In this document: positions 33,634 through 42,469 of the stretch, in pieces
Position numbering within the stretch: position 1 is the first letter of the stretch
Layout of the letters: each line of letters begins with the position of its first letter
Source: Ideonella_A sakaiensis_A
GTDB lineage: Bacteria > Pseudomonadota > Gammaproteobacteria > Burkholderiales > Burkholderiaceae_C
Assembly (NCBI RefSeq): GCF_048320135.1
Contig: NZ_CP182947.1
Location: 4,216,001-4,280,000 of the forward strand
Direction of reading: 5' to 3'
Length of the DNA stretch: 64,000 nucleotides
The notes under the pieces: generated by a model
The model's input: the letters and a program-made list of their open reading frames with translations, nothing else
What the model was told of the DNA's origin: nothing
Database searches by the model: none
Made by a program: the position numbers and the translations under genes

Positions 33634-34197
33634 GAATCAAGCCGATACCTGTCCGTGGAAACGGGGTAAGTCCAGGTCTTGCGGGTGGACGCCAACCGGC
33701 CCGTTTGCAACATCGTGCTGTTTTTGCTGTGCACCGGCGCCAGGCTGAACGAGGCGGTGTCGGCGCGATGGGAGCACATCGATAGGGTGGGGAGGGTGTG
33801 GCGCATACCGGCCAAGACCAGCAAGTCGAAGCGGACCCGCACGGTGCCTTTGAATGACTCGGCGATGGAGCTACTGGATCAACTGGGCACCGAGGACGCG
33901 CACGACCGGCTGTTCATCAGCGATCGAACCGGCCGACCGCTGACGTACATCCAGAAGGTCTGGGAGCGGCTGCGGCGAGAGGCCGGTCTGCCACATCTGT
34001 GCATTCACGACCTGCGCCATCAGTTCGCCAGTTTTCTGGTGAACAGCGGTCGCACGCTGTACAAGGTGCAGAAGATCCTGGGTCACTCCAGCCACTCGGT
34101 GACCGAGCGATACGCGCACCTCAGCACGAGCTCGTTGATGGACGCGTCGAACAGCGCGTCGGTGCTGATCAGGGAGAGTTCGCACAAAGGCGCGTGA

Positions 34198-34399
34198 GCC
34201 GATTCGGGGCGCCTGAGCCTGGTGTCGGTCGATCCTCGCAAGAAGCAAGACCCTCGGCCCCCCGCCGCAATCTTCCTCGTCCACGTGACGGGCGGAGGTT
34301 GCGGTGGGTGGGCCATTTTTTTTTGCCCTCAGCGGCATGCAAGTGCTGTCGGGCGCAAAATTGACCCTCTGCGGTCGTAGCCTCCGTGACAGTCAAGAG
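34198..34399. other. Intergenic stretch with partial repeats
   Basis: No gene. A block at about 34284-34325 and another at 34332-34361 (GGCATGCAAGTG-TGTC-GGCG) have diverged counterparts on the far side of the next gene (35196-35240 and 35489-35518). Confidence 0.4.
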
Positions 34400-35185
34400 T
34401 TACAGCCTTTCGATATGAATAGTCCCATCGCTCAGCGTAATCAGCAAACCTTTGACTTTCCAAGAGGTGACCCTCTTGGACGTTTTATTCGCGGGTCCAA
34501 AACTTCGTTCCAACTGTGTCTTCAATGCTGCCGCATTCAACCGTCTATCAAACAATCTTTTGATCACCTCGGGGCTTGTCAGAACTTGGACTTTCTGTTC
34601 GCCCTTGGAAGATTCCACGCGCTCAAATTGATCGTGCCTTATATGAAATAGTATATGGTCTATCCGGCGACTGCCAGATTTTTCAGAATAATAATATGTG
34701 ACTGACGAAAAGAAATGATCATCGGTGGTAACGCTTGCATAGGTATCGTCGGGGTCGTCTTTGGCAACTCGGCCAGGGAATATCTCATATAAGTCGGAGA
34801 ATGAGCTACCAATCCGCGCCCTCCGAAACCCCCTTGGATACGGATCCTCGGAGGAAAATGCGTCCACCTTGGAAAGCTCAGTGTTTCGAAGCTTCAGCGC
34901 GATAACTTCGTCCTGCAGCTTCGCGATTTCTCGATTTCTTTCCTGGACAGTTCTCTTCGTGATCGGAAGCAGTTCGACTTGACGTTTCGCATCCGCCAGT
35001 TGCACTTCTAGAATTTTTATTTCGTGTGGAATGATGATTTTCATAAAAAGCCCCGCCGTTGCGGTAGCAGTAGCGGCGCAAAGGGTCAAGACGATAATGA
35101 GTGGATGTGCTCGTATCGCCTCCCAATGCCCGCGTGGCTTGGGTGGAGTGCTACCAGCATTTTCCCTAGATTCTTCGGTTTGCAT
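34400..35185 (-). CDS. Hypothetical single-pass membrane protein with coiled coil
   Basis: The 261-residue protein has a basic N-terminus, one membrane segment (LIIVLTLCAATATATAGLFM, about residues 29-48), a coiled coil (KILEVQLADAKRQVELLPIT through KLQDEVIALKLRNTELSK, about 55-105) and a soluble C-terminal domain with FSDLYEIFPGRV and FFSSVTYYYSEKSG. Start chosen at 35185, where AAGGG lies seven bases ahead; an in-frame codon at 35227 lacks that. Codon use is visibly AT-richer than in the flanking chromosome, which suggests acquisition. Family not recognised. Confidence 0.7.
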   Translation of the reverse strand: MQTEESRENAGSTPPKPRGHWEAIRAHPLIIVLTLCAATATATAGLFMKIIIPHEIKILEVQLADAKRQVELLPITKRTVQERNREIAKLQDEVIALKLRNTELSKVDAFSSEDPYPRGFRRARIGSSFSDLYEIFPGRVAKDDPDDTYASVTTDDHFFSSVTYYYSEKSGSRRIDHILFHIRHDQFERVESSKGEQKVQVLTSPEVIKRLFDRRLNAAALKTQLERSFGPANKTSKRVTSWKVKGLLITLSDGTIHIERL

Positions 35186-35583
35186 TTGGGACCCTTGTGA
35201 ACGGCGGAGACTTGCGTGGGCGGCCAATTTTCCCTTGCTTGGTCATGGCGTATCAATAGGGGCCGGATAGAGGCGGCCTTGAAAATCGTTTTCATTGGAT
35301 GACGGGGCGGCGGCCTTTTTTTTTCGTATCGCCGATTAAGGCTGCGCGGGCTCATCAGGCGAGCCGGCGTGCATCTTCGCTGGCCGTCGTGCACGCATTT
35401 CCCGCCCCAAACAGTTTCGCCATTGGTCAGACGACGGGCGTCAATGCATTCACTGCCGCTGGGTGCTGGTCGAGATGATGGCGCTTGGGGCATGCAAGTG
35501 TTGTCAGGCGGCAATCAACCTGGTTGCTGACCTTTGCGGCGCTCGCGCGTATGGGCGCTTAGCAGCTTCGCTCGGTCCGCCAG
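35186..35583. other. Intergenic stretch with partial repeats
   Basis: No gene seen. Contains a T9 run at about 35319 and the repeat partners noted for 34284-34361. It lies between two minus-strand genes. Confidence 0.35.
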
Positions 35584-36270
35584 TCACTCAGGCTCAGCCA
35601 GGAATGCGTTGATCATCGATATCACGCGCTCTAAGTTTTCGATTGTCGGTTCGTGTTCGGCCAGTTCTGTCCCCTTGAGCCGCATTCCGCGCTCTCCCTG
35701 CTCATAAATTAGTTCCAGACATAACAGCTCGTTGTCAAGGTGGGCCGAAAGCATGCTTGCTAGAAAGAAAGTTTGTCCCCTAGTTAGCTTTGCGATGTCC
35801 GGCGCAAACTTGGATGGAGACACCCAATTGCCGTCCCTGAGTGCGCTGTGAAGGTATGGAGAGATCGCGAGCAATTCGCGCCAGTAATCCCTTTCCTTGC
35901 CCCCAAAAACTCCAACCCAGTCTGAATCAAAATTCCAGACGGAAGAGGCGGCATCCCGGAGTGCGCGGGACCTACGACGTGCGGGCGCCGGCTTGCACAA
36001 AACAAAGCCTTGACCGTCCGGGCTTCTTGTAAATGCATGCCCCGGATGGCTTTGCGACCAAGCCACCGCCTCCGGGAAAGTCGTAAAGCGCATCTGCGGC
36101 AACGTCTGGTCACTGCCAGTGGAAAGCTGCCTGTCGTCGTTGGCATGGGGCGATTGGGAAGGGTGCCGAGGTTTGGAACGCATGAGGTGCTGAACACCTG
36201 CCTTAAGCTCGGTCTCGGTGAATGCATCATCGGGCAGGCCGTCATCGTCATCTTCATCGTCTTCGCGCAT
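35584..36270 (-). CDS. Hypothetical protein, island-borne
   Basis: A 228-residue protein with a strongly acidic start (MREDDEDDDDGLPDDAF), a TFPEAVAWSQSHPGHAFTRS segment and a helical C-terminal domain (DYWRELLAISPYLHSALRDG, TRGQTFFLASMLSAHLDNEL, IENLERVISMINAFLAEPE). I prefer Met 36270; a TTG at 36330 would add 20 residues. No family recognised. It is the last gene before the right att repeat. Confidence 0.6.
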   Translation of the reverse strand: MREDDEDDDDGLPDDAFTETELKAGVQHLMRSKPRHPSQSPHANDDRQLSTGSDQTLPQMRFTTFPEAVAWSQSHPGHAFTRSPDGQGFVLCKPAPARRRSRALRDAASSVWNFDSDWVGVFGGKERDYWRELLAISPYLHSALRDGNWVSPSKFAPDIAKLTRGQTFFLASMLSAHLDNELLCLELIYEQGERGMRLKGTELAEHEPTIENLERVISMINAFLAEPE

Positions 36271-36330
36271 CTTCCGGATTATGAGGACCTCCTGAGCGTC
36301 TCTTTTGCGCCAAGCTAGCCACAACCTCAA

Positions 36331-36753
36331 GGGAGTTGATTGGGTCTAGACGAGATTCTCGACTTCCCGCTCGCCAGCAGACACCCAAGTCTCGCCGGAT
36401 CTGACACCCTTGGCCGTGCCAATTGGGCCGGGGCGAGCAGCATTCAGCAGTCAATGGGCAGGCGTGGTCGGGGTTGATAGCTGCTGGCCGAGAGCGGACC
36501 TACATGGGCCAGAGCGAAATGTGGCTGAACGTCCAGGAGCGGCAAAACCGGGCGAAGCGCAAAAAGGTTCGGGTTCGGTTCGGCGTTCGGCGACGCAACT
36601 CGTTGATTCACCTCGGGAAAACGGCGGAACTCGCTCGGACGCCCGCATCAAGGTTCGGCATTTGGTTCGGCGAGCCGCCCGTAGCAACCCGTCGCCCGGA
36701 AAAGCCCTTACAAATCATGACCTTGCCCGAACCCGGAGGCCAACTTTCCGGTT
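36331..36753. other. Non-coding stretch at the right end of the island
   Basis: No recognisable gene. Several short open frames on both strands look like chance. It borders the right att repeat. Confidence 0.4.
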
Positions 36754-36858
36754 CTCTTAATCCGTAGGTCGAGTGTTCGAGTCACTCAGGGCCCACCAGA
36801 ATTTTCTCGTGGAATCAAAGCACCGGCGTCGGGAGGCGTCAGGTGCTTTTTCTTTGGG
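36754..36858 (+). repeat. Direct repeat/att site, right copy: tRNA-Lys(CTT) 3' half plus terminator
   Basis: Identical to 29200-29304 except T36810. The tRNA part ends with GGGCCCACCA at 36798. Sequence to its left (ACTTTCCGGTT) has no tRNA 5' half, so this copy is also partial. What follows on the right is a terminator and then chromosomal-looking genes, as expected for the original host flank. Confidence 0.85.
36817..36855 (+). terminator. Rho-independent terminator in right att repeat
   Basis: AAAGCACC/GGTGCTTT stem with 17-base loop and a T-rich tail, identical to the copy at 29263. Confidence 0.8.
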
Positions 36859-36886
36859 CGCGTGGTCGGCAGCCGCCGTGGGCTTG

Positions 36887-37326
36887 TCAATTGGGTTTAC
36901 GAACGACGTATTCGAAGGTTTGCCTGACCCGTACTGCGACCGGCTTGCCATTTTTGGTCGCGGGCTGATAGCGCCACTCCCGAAGAGCAATGATGGCGTG
37001 GTCGGCGAAATATCTGTAGTCGGATTCGACAACGACGAAATCCTTCGTGGTGCCATCTTCAGCAATCGTGAATTCGATGGTGCCTCCCCGCCGATACCGT
37101 TCATCAGGCGAGTGATCGGATAGACGGGGGCGTTTCCGGAAATCAATCGTGGTTGCGTGTCCACAGGAGCGCCTGCAGGCAGCGGTTTGCTTCCTTCAAT
37201 ATTGGAGCCCGGTCTCATCGGCATGCCGGCCTCAGTGCGGCCCGTCGACGGTGGCGGTGACGACGACGGCACCAACGGCGCGCACGCGGACAGGACGGCT
37301 GCAATGGCAAGGACAGGAATCTTCAT
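36887..37326 (-). pseudogene. Lipoprotein with TonB C-terminal domain, frameshifted
   Basis: The first frame (37326 to about 37085) gives a lipoprotein signal, MKIPVLAIAAVLSACAPL with Cys at the lipobox, a Pro/Ser linker and APVYPITRLMNGIGGE. The second frame (about 37085 to 36887) gives GTIEFTIAEDGTTKDFVVVE, DHAIIALREWRYQPATKNG and QTFEYVVRKPN, the TonB C-terminal fold. One missing base in the GGGGAGGC stretch at about 37083-37089 separates them; one extra base restores GGEGTIEF. Whole protein about 146 residues. Either a recent mutation or a sequencing error. It is the first gene beyond the island. Confidence 0.75.
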
Positions 37327-37781
37327 TGGTGACAATCTTGGGCGATGCCCATCAGAGTTGGTTTTTCTTGCTGGCTCATTTTCAAGGGCTTTTCGTCCAT
37401 CGCAGCAGATAGGTTGGAGCGCAGGGCGCAGGCCGGGACTTGATGGCGCTTCAGTGGCAGCTACATCACTGCGACCGTTTCTCTCTCACGACGCAGGCGC
37501 GCTGTCTGCGATGGCTGCAGCGGGGCGGCCGCCGCGCTTGCGTGAGGGGTGTGATTCATCAACCCTCTGCCGACCACCACGGCCGGGATCGCGCCTCCGA
37601 CCTTGACCTGCATCTGCGTGGCTGGTCCCGTCATCACGGACCGAAGGGCCTGACAACCCCGACAACCATCGGCGCTGCAACCGCGTCGCCGATAACCCGG
37701 GAACCCCCGCGCCCCGTTCTGCTCCTACTGGCAAGCGGCGCAACCGCCGCCGCGCCGACGATCCAACCAGGAGCCCATCGC
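37327..37781. other. Intergenic stretch
   Basis: No gene supported. It should contain the promoter of the minus-strand TonB-domain lipoprotein. An AGGAG box at its right end serves the next small gene. Confidence 0.4.
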
Positions 37782-38000
37782 ATGAACGAAACCGCCAGCA
37801 AGACCCCTGACATCGACGCGATCTATCGCGAGTTGCGCGCCGGGCGCGGACGTGAGCACGTCACTGATGACAACGTCGGCGCGCTGATCGATCGCGCGCG
37901 ACAGGACGGTGACCAGCAGCTCGAATTGCTGCTGCGCGAATGGAAGTCGCCGTGCGGCGAGGATGCCGGCTCGCTGCCGGACAAGCTGCCGCCGCCGTGA
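37782..38000 (+). CDS. Small hypothetical protein, 72 residues
   Basis: An ATG with AGGAG about eight bases ahead opens a 72-residue soluble protein: MNETASKTPDIDAIYRELRA, then GREHVTDDNVGALIDRARQD and GDQQLELLLREWKSP. It looks helical and acidic. The frame is open further upstream, but this is the only start with a ribosome-binding site. No family recognised. Confidence 0.5.
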   Translation: MNETASKTPDIDAIYRELRAGRGREHVTDDNVGALIDRARQDGDQQLELLLREWKSPCGEDAGSLPDKLPPP

Positions 38001-38218
38001 GCGCGTTGCTGCAGTCAGACGGCGACCCGCTGCGGCTTGCCAGTCAGACCGCGCAGCCGGACCATCCGGCCCGACGGTGATCGGCCAGGTTCTGCCAACG
38101 ATTGCCGTTTTGGTCGTTGGTGAAGAGCGTTCGTTTGACATCGCAGGCAAACCGGCGCCTAGTGGGCAACTCCCTCCCATCGGGTGCTGCACGGCCCGAC
38201 CAGCCCTGGTGCCGCCCG

Positions 38219-38809
38219 ATGATCATCGCCTTCAATGCATTTCGCCTCTGGCTCACGCTGAGCAATTTTTCCGCCGCCAGGAGAATCCACTACAGCCGCG
38301 GCAAGGCGCAGGGCCAGGGCAAGGTGCAAAACCTCGATACCGATGTACCGGCGCTGAATCGCAGCCGCGCGGCGCTCGATTGTTCAGGCTATGTCCAGTA
38401 CGTGATCTATCAAGGCAGTTCGCACAAGGTCAGGATTCCGCAGGGCAGCTACAAGCAGCAGGAGTGGCTCGAAGACGGCGGTTGCCGCGCCGTTGGCGCC
38501 AACGATTTTGTCGACCAGGCCGATGTCTATGCCTATGAAGCGGCCAAGCGGGACGACACCGTGCGCATCGCATTCCGCGCCACCGATCCGAAGCGGAAGA
38601 ACAGCGGTGGCAGCGAAAGCGGCGGTGTCGGCCATGTGTGGCTGGTGATCAACGCCCGAACCTACGAGTGCACCACGCGGCGCGGTAACGGGCCGAACAG
38701 CTTCGACTTCGACGCGCGAACCAGCGACGTTGATTCGCTGTATGTGCTCGGCCCAGCGCCCGGATTTGCCGGTCAGGGTGCGTTGCCGCAGGCTTCGCAG
38801 GACAGCTGA
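38219..38809 (+). CDS. NlpC/P60-like cysteine peptidase-fold protein
   Basis: The 196-residue protein has a papain-like NlpC/P60 pattern: ALDCSGYVQYVIYQG with Cys55 at the start of the catalytic helix, and GGVGHVWLVIN with His139 on the following strand, preceded by a GxxGHV turn. NlpC/P60 enzymes cut peptidoglycan cross-links or similar amides. No export signal is evident at the chosen start (MIIAFNAFRLWLTLSNFSA is weakly hydrophobic and might act as one). The frame is open to 38102. Substrate unknown; the Cys-His pair is convincing, overall similarity is remote. Confidence 0.65.
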   Translation: MIIAFNAFRLWLTLSNFSAARRIHYSRGKAQGQGKVQNLDTDVPALNRSRAALDCSGYVQYVIYQGSSHKVRIPQGSYKQQEWLEDGGCRAVGANDFVDQADVYAYEAAKRDDTVRIAFRATDPKRKNSGGSESGGVGHVWLVINARTYECTTRRGNGPNSFDFDARTSDVDSLYVLGPAPGFAGQGALPQASQDS

Positions 38810-39039
38810 GCCGGCCTGCAGCTGGCGGAGCCAGCGCTGCGTGTGTCGGCGTTTTTGCGCCGGCTGATACCCGCTCGGAGACGTGCTTGATGGCTTGGAC
38901 GCAGCGGCAATCGCAGGCTGATTGACCGGCGTTGCAGCAGGCATATGATCTGCGCTGCACGCTGTTCCGGTGCGCCGAGCGACCGGTTTTGCGGGCCTCC
39001 CGCGCCGCTCTCGACAGTCGGCCCGCAGGGAGCATCAAG

Positions 39040-40086
39040 ATGGACGAAGGCAAACTTCAGGCCTTCATGGGCAAACTCGTCGTCGACATGGGTGGCGCGG
39101 CGATACTGGCGAATGTCGTGCTCGGCGAGGAACTGGGCCTCTACCGCGCGATGGCCGACGGCACGCCCGTCACGCCGGACGAACTGGCCGGGCGCACCGG
39201 CTGCAATGCGCGGCTGGTGCGCGAGTGGCTCAACGGCCAGGCCGCGAGCGGATATGTAGAACACGGTTCGGGGCGATTCCGCCTGCCGGAGGAGCAGGCA
39301 ATGGCGCTGGCCGACGAGGATTCGCCGGTTTATGTCGCCGGCGGTGCAATGGTGCTGTCGAGCATGTACCTCGACAAGGACAAGATCGTCGCGGCGATGC
39401 GCGGAGACGGTGGGCTGTCGTGGGCCGACCACCATCCCTGTCTGTTCTCAGGCACCGAGCGATTTTTCCGGCCCGGCTACCGCGCCCACCTCGTTGCCGA
39501 GTGGCTGCCGGCACTCGAAGGTGTGGTGCCGATGCTCGATCGCGGCGGCAAGGTGGCCGATATCGGCTGTGGCCACGGCGCGTCGTCGATCGTGATGGCC
39601 AAGGCATTCCCGAGTTCGACCTTCCACGGCTTCGATTTCCATCAGCCGTCGATCGAGCAGGCCCACCAACGTGCGCAAGAAGCTGGCGTTGGTGGCAACG
39701 TGTTCTTCGAACGTGCAACGGCCAGCGACTTTCCGGGCGACGACTACGACCTGGTGTGTTTCTTCGACTGCCTGCACGACATGGGTGACCCGGTCGGCGC
39801 CGCGCGCCGTGCCCATGCCGCGTTGAAGACCGGCGGAACGGTGCTGCTGGTCGAGCCCTATGCCAACGACGAACTCGACGACAACCTGACGCCGGTTGGC
39901 CGGCTGTTCTACGCGGCGTCAACCTGCGTGTGCACGCCGAATTCGCTGTCGCAGGAGGTCGGGCTCGCGCTCGGCGCGCAGGCCGGCGAACGCCGTCTGC
40001 GCGAGGTGTTCCACCAAGCCGGTTTCCACCACTTCCGGCGTGCCACCGAAACCCCGTTCAACCTCGTGCTGGAGGCCCGCAAATGA
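39040..40086 (+). CDS. SAM-dependent class I methyltransferase with N-terminal winged helix
   Basis: A 348-residue protein: an N-terminal dimerisation/winged-helix part (VVLGEELGLYRAMADGTPVT, DELAGRTGCNARLVREWLNG) as in O-methyltransferase-like enzymes, then a Rossmann SAM domain with motif I KVADIGCGHGASSIVMAKAF, post-I FHGFDFHQPSIEQA, and a motif IV region LVCFFDCLHDMGDP. AGGGAG stands nine bases ahead of the start. This architecture is common to actinobacterial and proteobacterial proteins of unknown substrate. Its stop overlaps the next start by four bases. Confidence 0.88.
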   Translation: MDEGKLQAFMGKLVVDMGGAAILANVVLGEELGLYRAMADGTPVTPDELAGRTGCNARLVREWLNGQAASGYVEHGSGRFRLPEEQAMALADEDSPVYVAGGAMVLSSMYLDKDKIVAAMRGDGGLSWADHHPCLFSGTERFFRPGYRAHLVAEWLPALEGVVPMLDRGGKVADIGCGHGASSIVMAKAFPSSTFHGFDFHQPSIEQAHQRAQEAGVGGNVFFERATASDFPGDDYDLVCFFDCLHDMGDPVGAARRAHAALKTGGTVLLVEPYANDELDDNLTPVGRLFYAASTCVCTPNSLSQEVGLALGAQAGERRLREVFHQAGFHHFRRATETPFNLVLEARK

Positions 40087-40493
40087 CCGCGCATCATCAT
40101 TTCGTCCGCGCGGCGCTGCGCATCGCCTGCGTCACCGCTGGCGCCGCAGTGCTGCTGGTCGCACCGGCGGCGGCCGACACCCTCGACGGCAAGCGGTTCG
40201 AGGGTGTATTCCTCGCGAAGGGCAAGACGCGGGGCGATGCCGATACGCTGACCTTCCGCAGCGGCCGCTTCCATTCGAGCGCGTGCGACCAGTACGGCTA
40301 TTCCGACGCGCCGTATACGACGACGGTCGAAGGCAATGCGACCCGCTTCGATGCCGAGACCGAAAGCCCGAAATACGGCAAGCTGCGCTGGACCGGCTAT
40401 ATCCGCGGCGACAAGCTCGACGCGACGGTGATGATGATCCAGGACGGCAAGCCGCCGCAGGAGAACTGGGTCGCCGCCGGCTTGAAGAAATAG
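40083..40493 (+). CDS. Exported hypothetical protein
   Basis: The 136-residue product has a Sec signal peptide (MTAHHHFVRAALRIACVTAG through LLVAPAAA, cleavage before DTLDG) and a small beta-rich mature domain (LTFRSGRFHSSACDQYGYSD, TRFDAETESPKYGKLRWTGY, KLDATVMMIQDGK). The pattern resembles periplasmic proteins that modify lipid or pigment, but no family is firmly recognised. Translationally coupled (ATGA) to the methyltransferase and followed by a strong terminator, so the two form an operon. Confidence 0.75.
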   Translation: MTAHHHFVRAALRIACVTAGAAVLLVAPAAADTLDGKRFEGVFLAKGKTRGDADTLTFRSGRFHSSACDQYGYSDAPYTTTVEGNATRFDAETESPKYGKLRWTGYIRGDKLDATVMMIQDGKPPQENWVAAGLKK

Positions 40494-40541
40494 GCGTTGG
40501 CGTCCAATCTGCCGGCAGGTGGCGGCAGGCTGGGGCCGATG

Positions 40542-40576
40542 AACGGCTTGCCGGCAACGGCAAGCCGTTTTTTTTC
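40542..40576 (+). terminator. Rho-independent terminator of the methyltransferase operon
   Basis: AACGGCTTGCC and GGCAAGCCGTT form an 11-bp stem with a six-base loop, followed by a run of at least seven T. Confidence 0.92.
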
Positions 40577-40894
40577 TGTCTGCGCGCTGAACAAAAGCGG
40601 CACGCAGCAGCACACGTCACGCGCCGCCGCTGCGCACCGGCAGCGCCACGACTGCGGTGGCCTTTGCCGTCATCTGCCGCAAGGCGGGGCAGGCGGATGA
40701 CCGGCGCGGATTGGCGTGTCGACGGCAGCGCAGCGGTTCGACGAAGGGCTGGCTGGCGCCGTGGCGTCAGACGGGCAAGCGGGTGCCAGCGGGCTCGCGG
40801 GGCCGAAACGCGCTGAGCTGCAACGCGGGCCACCAGAACCGGGCCAGGGTGCGCTTCGACCCCACGCGGGCCCGCACTGGCAGAATCCTTGCCC
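40577..40894. other. Intergenic stretch ahead of the phosphate transporter
   Basis: No gene supported; it should hold the PiT promoter. GC-rich open frames here have no family features. Confidence 0.4.
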
Positions 40895-42466
40895 ATGGAA
40901 CTGAAAAACATCAGCCAGTTCGAGCGGGCGTCGCGGCGCGGGCGCAACGATTCATTCCGGCTCGGCGTCGGTCTGGTCTTTGTCGTCTGCATCATGCTCT
41001 ACACCGGGCTGACGCAGGGGATTCAGGGGCCGCACGGCGTGATGCTGGTCGCGGCGGCGATCATCGGCGGCTACATGGCGATGAACATCGGCGCCAACGA
41101 TGTCGCGAACAACCTCGGGCCGGCGGTCGGCTCGAAGGCGGTATCGATGGTCGGTGCGCTGATGATCGCCGCGGTATTCGAGGCGGCCGGCGCGCTGATC
41201 GCCGGCGGCGATGTCGTCTCGACGATCCAGAAGGGCATCATCCGGCCCGATGCGGTGACCGATCCGGACCGCTTCATCTGGCTGATGACCGCGGCGCTGC
41301 TCGCTGCGGCGATCTGGCTGAACATCGCAACCGCGGTCGGCGCGCCGGTTTCGACTACGCATTCGATCATCGGCGCGGTGCTCGGCGCCGGGCTGGCTGC
41401 CGGCGGTACCGACGCCGCGAACTGGGGCAAGCTCGGCGGCATCGCCGCGAGCTGGGTGATCTCGCCGGTGCTGGGCGGGCTGATCGCCGCCGGATTCCTG
41501 TACTGGATCAAGCGCCGCATCACCTGGCAGCCCGACATGCTGGGCGCCGCACGGCGTGGCGTGCCGGTGCTGATCGGTGTGATGGTGTTTGCGTTTTCCG
41601 CCTATCTGGTGATGAAGGGCCTGAGCAAGATCTGGGAGGCCAGCGCGCTGCAGGCGCTGGGCATCGGACTGTTGCTCGGTGTATTCGGCTGGTGGCTGGC
41701 GCTGGGCTGGGTCGGGCGGCGCATCGACGAGCTGGAAAACTCGAAAACCGACATCAACCGGCTGTTCACATTGCCACTGGTCTGTTCGGCAGCACTGCTC
41801 AGTTTTGCCCATGGCGCCAACGATGTGGCGAATGCCGTGGGTCCGCTGGCGGCGATCGCCGAAGTGGTGCGCAGCGGTGCGGTTTCGGGCAAGGCGCCGA
41901 TCCCGTTCTGGGTGATGGTGGTCGGCGCATCCGGCATCGTGATCGGGCTGCTGCTGTACGGCCCGAAACTGATCCGCAAGGTCGGTAGCGAAATCACCGA
42001 ACTCGACCAGATGCGCGCCTTTTGCATCGCGATGGCAGCAGCGCTGACGGTGATCGTCGCATCGCAGCTCGGCCTGCCGGTCAGCTCGACGCACATCGCG
42101 GTCGGCGGCGTCTTCGGAGTCGGCTTTCTGCGTGAATACCTGAAGCGCCAGCATTCGGGCGTGATGGAATTCATCCGCCAGCACCACGTCGGCGCCGACA
42201 AGGCCGATGTCGACAACTTCCTCGACCGCTTCGGCGCCGCCCATCTGGAAGAAAAACGGGCGATGCTGCAGGCGCTGAAGGACAAGGCGACACCGGCGCT
42301 GCTGACCAAGTTCGAGCGCAAGCAGCTGAACAAGGTCTACAAGCAGCAGCTGGTCAAGCGATCGGAGCTGATGAAGATCGCCGCCGCCTGGGTGATCACG
42401 GTGCCGGCTGCCGGCGTGCTCGCAGCGATGTTCTATTTCATGATCTTCGGCATGGTCAACGCCTGA
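40895..42466 (+). CDS. PiT-family inorganic phosphate transporter
   Basis: The 523-residue membrane protein has the two inverted PiT signatures GANDVANNLGPAVGSKAVS (near residue 68) and GANDVANAVGPLAAIA (near residue 310), about ten membrane segments and a cytoplasmic C-terminal helical part (IRQHHVGADKADVDNFLDRF, AALKDK-like charged stretch). It imports phosphate, probably as a metal-phosphate complex with protons. It is preceded by its own promoter region and convergent with the minus-strand group that follows by three bases. Confidence 0.95.
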   Translation: MELKNISQFERASRRGRNDSFRLGVGLVFVVCIMLYTGLTQGIQGPHGVMLVAAAIIGGYMAMNIGANDVANNLGPAVGSKAVSMVGALMIAAVFEAAGALIAGGDVVSTIQKGIIRPDAVTDPDRFIWLMTAALLAAAIWLNIATAVGAPVSTTHSIIGAVLGAGLAAGGTDAANWGKLGGIAASWVISPVLGGLIAAGFLYWIKRRITWQPDMLGAARRGVPVLIGVMVFAFSAYLVMKGLSKIWEASALQALGIGLLLGVFGWWLALGWVGRRIDELENSKTDINRLFTLPLVCSAALLSFAHGANDVANAVGPLAAIAEVVRSGAVSGKAPIPFWVMVVGASGIVIGLLLYGPKLIRKVGSEITELDQMRAFCIAMAAALTVIVASQLGLPVSSTHIAVGGVFGVGFLREYLKRQHSGVMEFIRQHHVGADKADVDNFLDRFGAAHLEEKRAMLQALKDKATPALLTKFERKQLNKVYKQQLVKRSELMKIAAAWVITVPAAGVLAAMFYFMIFGMVNA

Positions 42467-42469
42467 GCG

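Larger units (their letters stand above)
32291..33674 (+). mobile_element. IS3-family insertion sequence, 1384 bp
   Basis: Imperfect terminal inverted repeats begin TGAAGTTGCCCCG at the left and TGGACTTACCCCG (read inward) at the right and extend to a shared CACGGACA; ends are 5'-TG...CA-3'. A 3-bp target duplication GGT flanks the element (32288-32290 and 33675-33677). Two overlapping transposase genes fill it. The intact ends and duplication indicate a recent insertion. Confidence 0.92.
32028..34197 (+). pseudogene. Tyrosine recombinase gene, 5'-truncated and interrupted by an IS3-family element
   Basis: The first part (32028-32290) encodes a core-binding domain: RLNEIKRQHVQRFHSGLLDA, TADHHVKIIRQMLNRAVEWE, NPIAGIKLFNPDNRKENHL. 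The second part (33678-34197) encodes the catalytic domain: LCTGARLNEAVSARWEHID (Arg I), HDLRHQF (HxxR), LGHSS and Tyr in TERYAHLST. Removing the IS and one copy of the GGT duplication joins them in frame as LAALLEVLRVDANRP, so the IS inserted into an intact codon run. The N-terminus is missing upstream of 32028, so the gene was already broken or was broken separately. Confidence 0.85.

Noticed and set aside
36754..36798. Possible intact tRNA-Lys gene at the right repeat
   Set aside because: Same reason: no D-arm or 5' acceptor strand to the left of the anticodon loop.
37440..37781. N-terminal extension of the 72-residue small protein
   Set aside because: The extension is low-complexity and only the ATG at 37782 has a ribosome-binding site.
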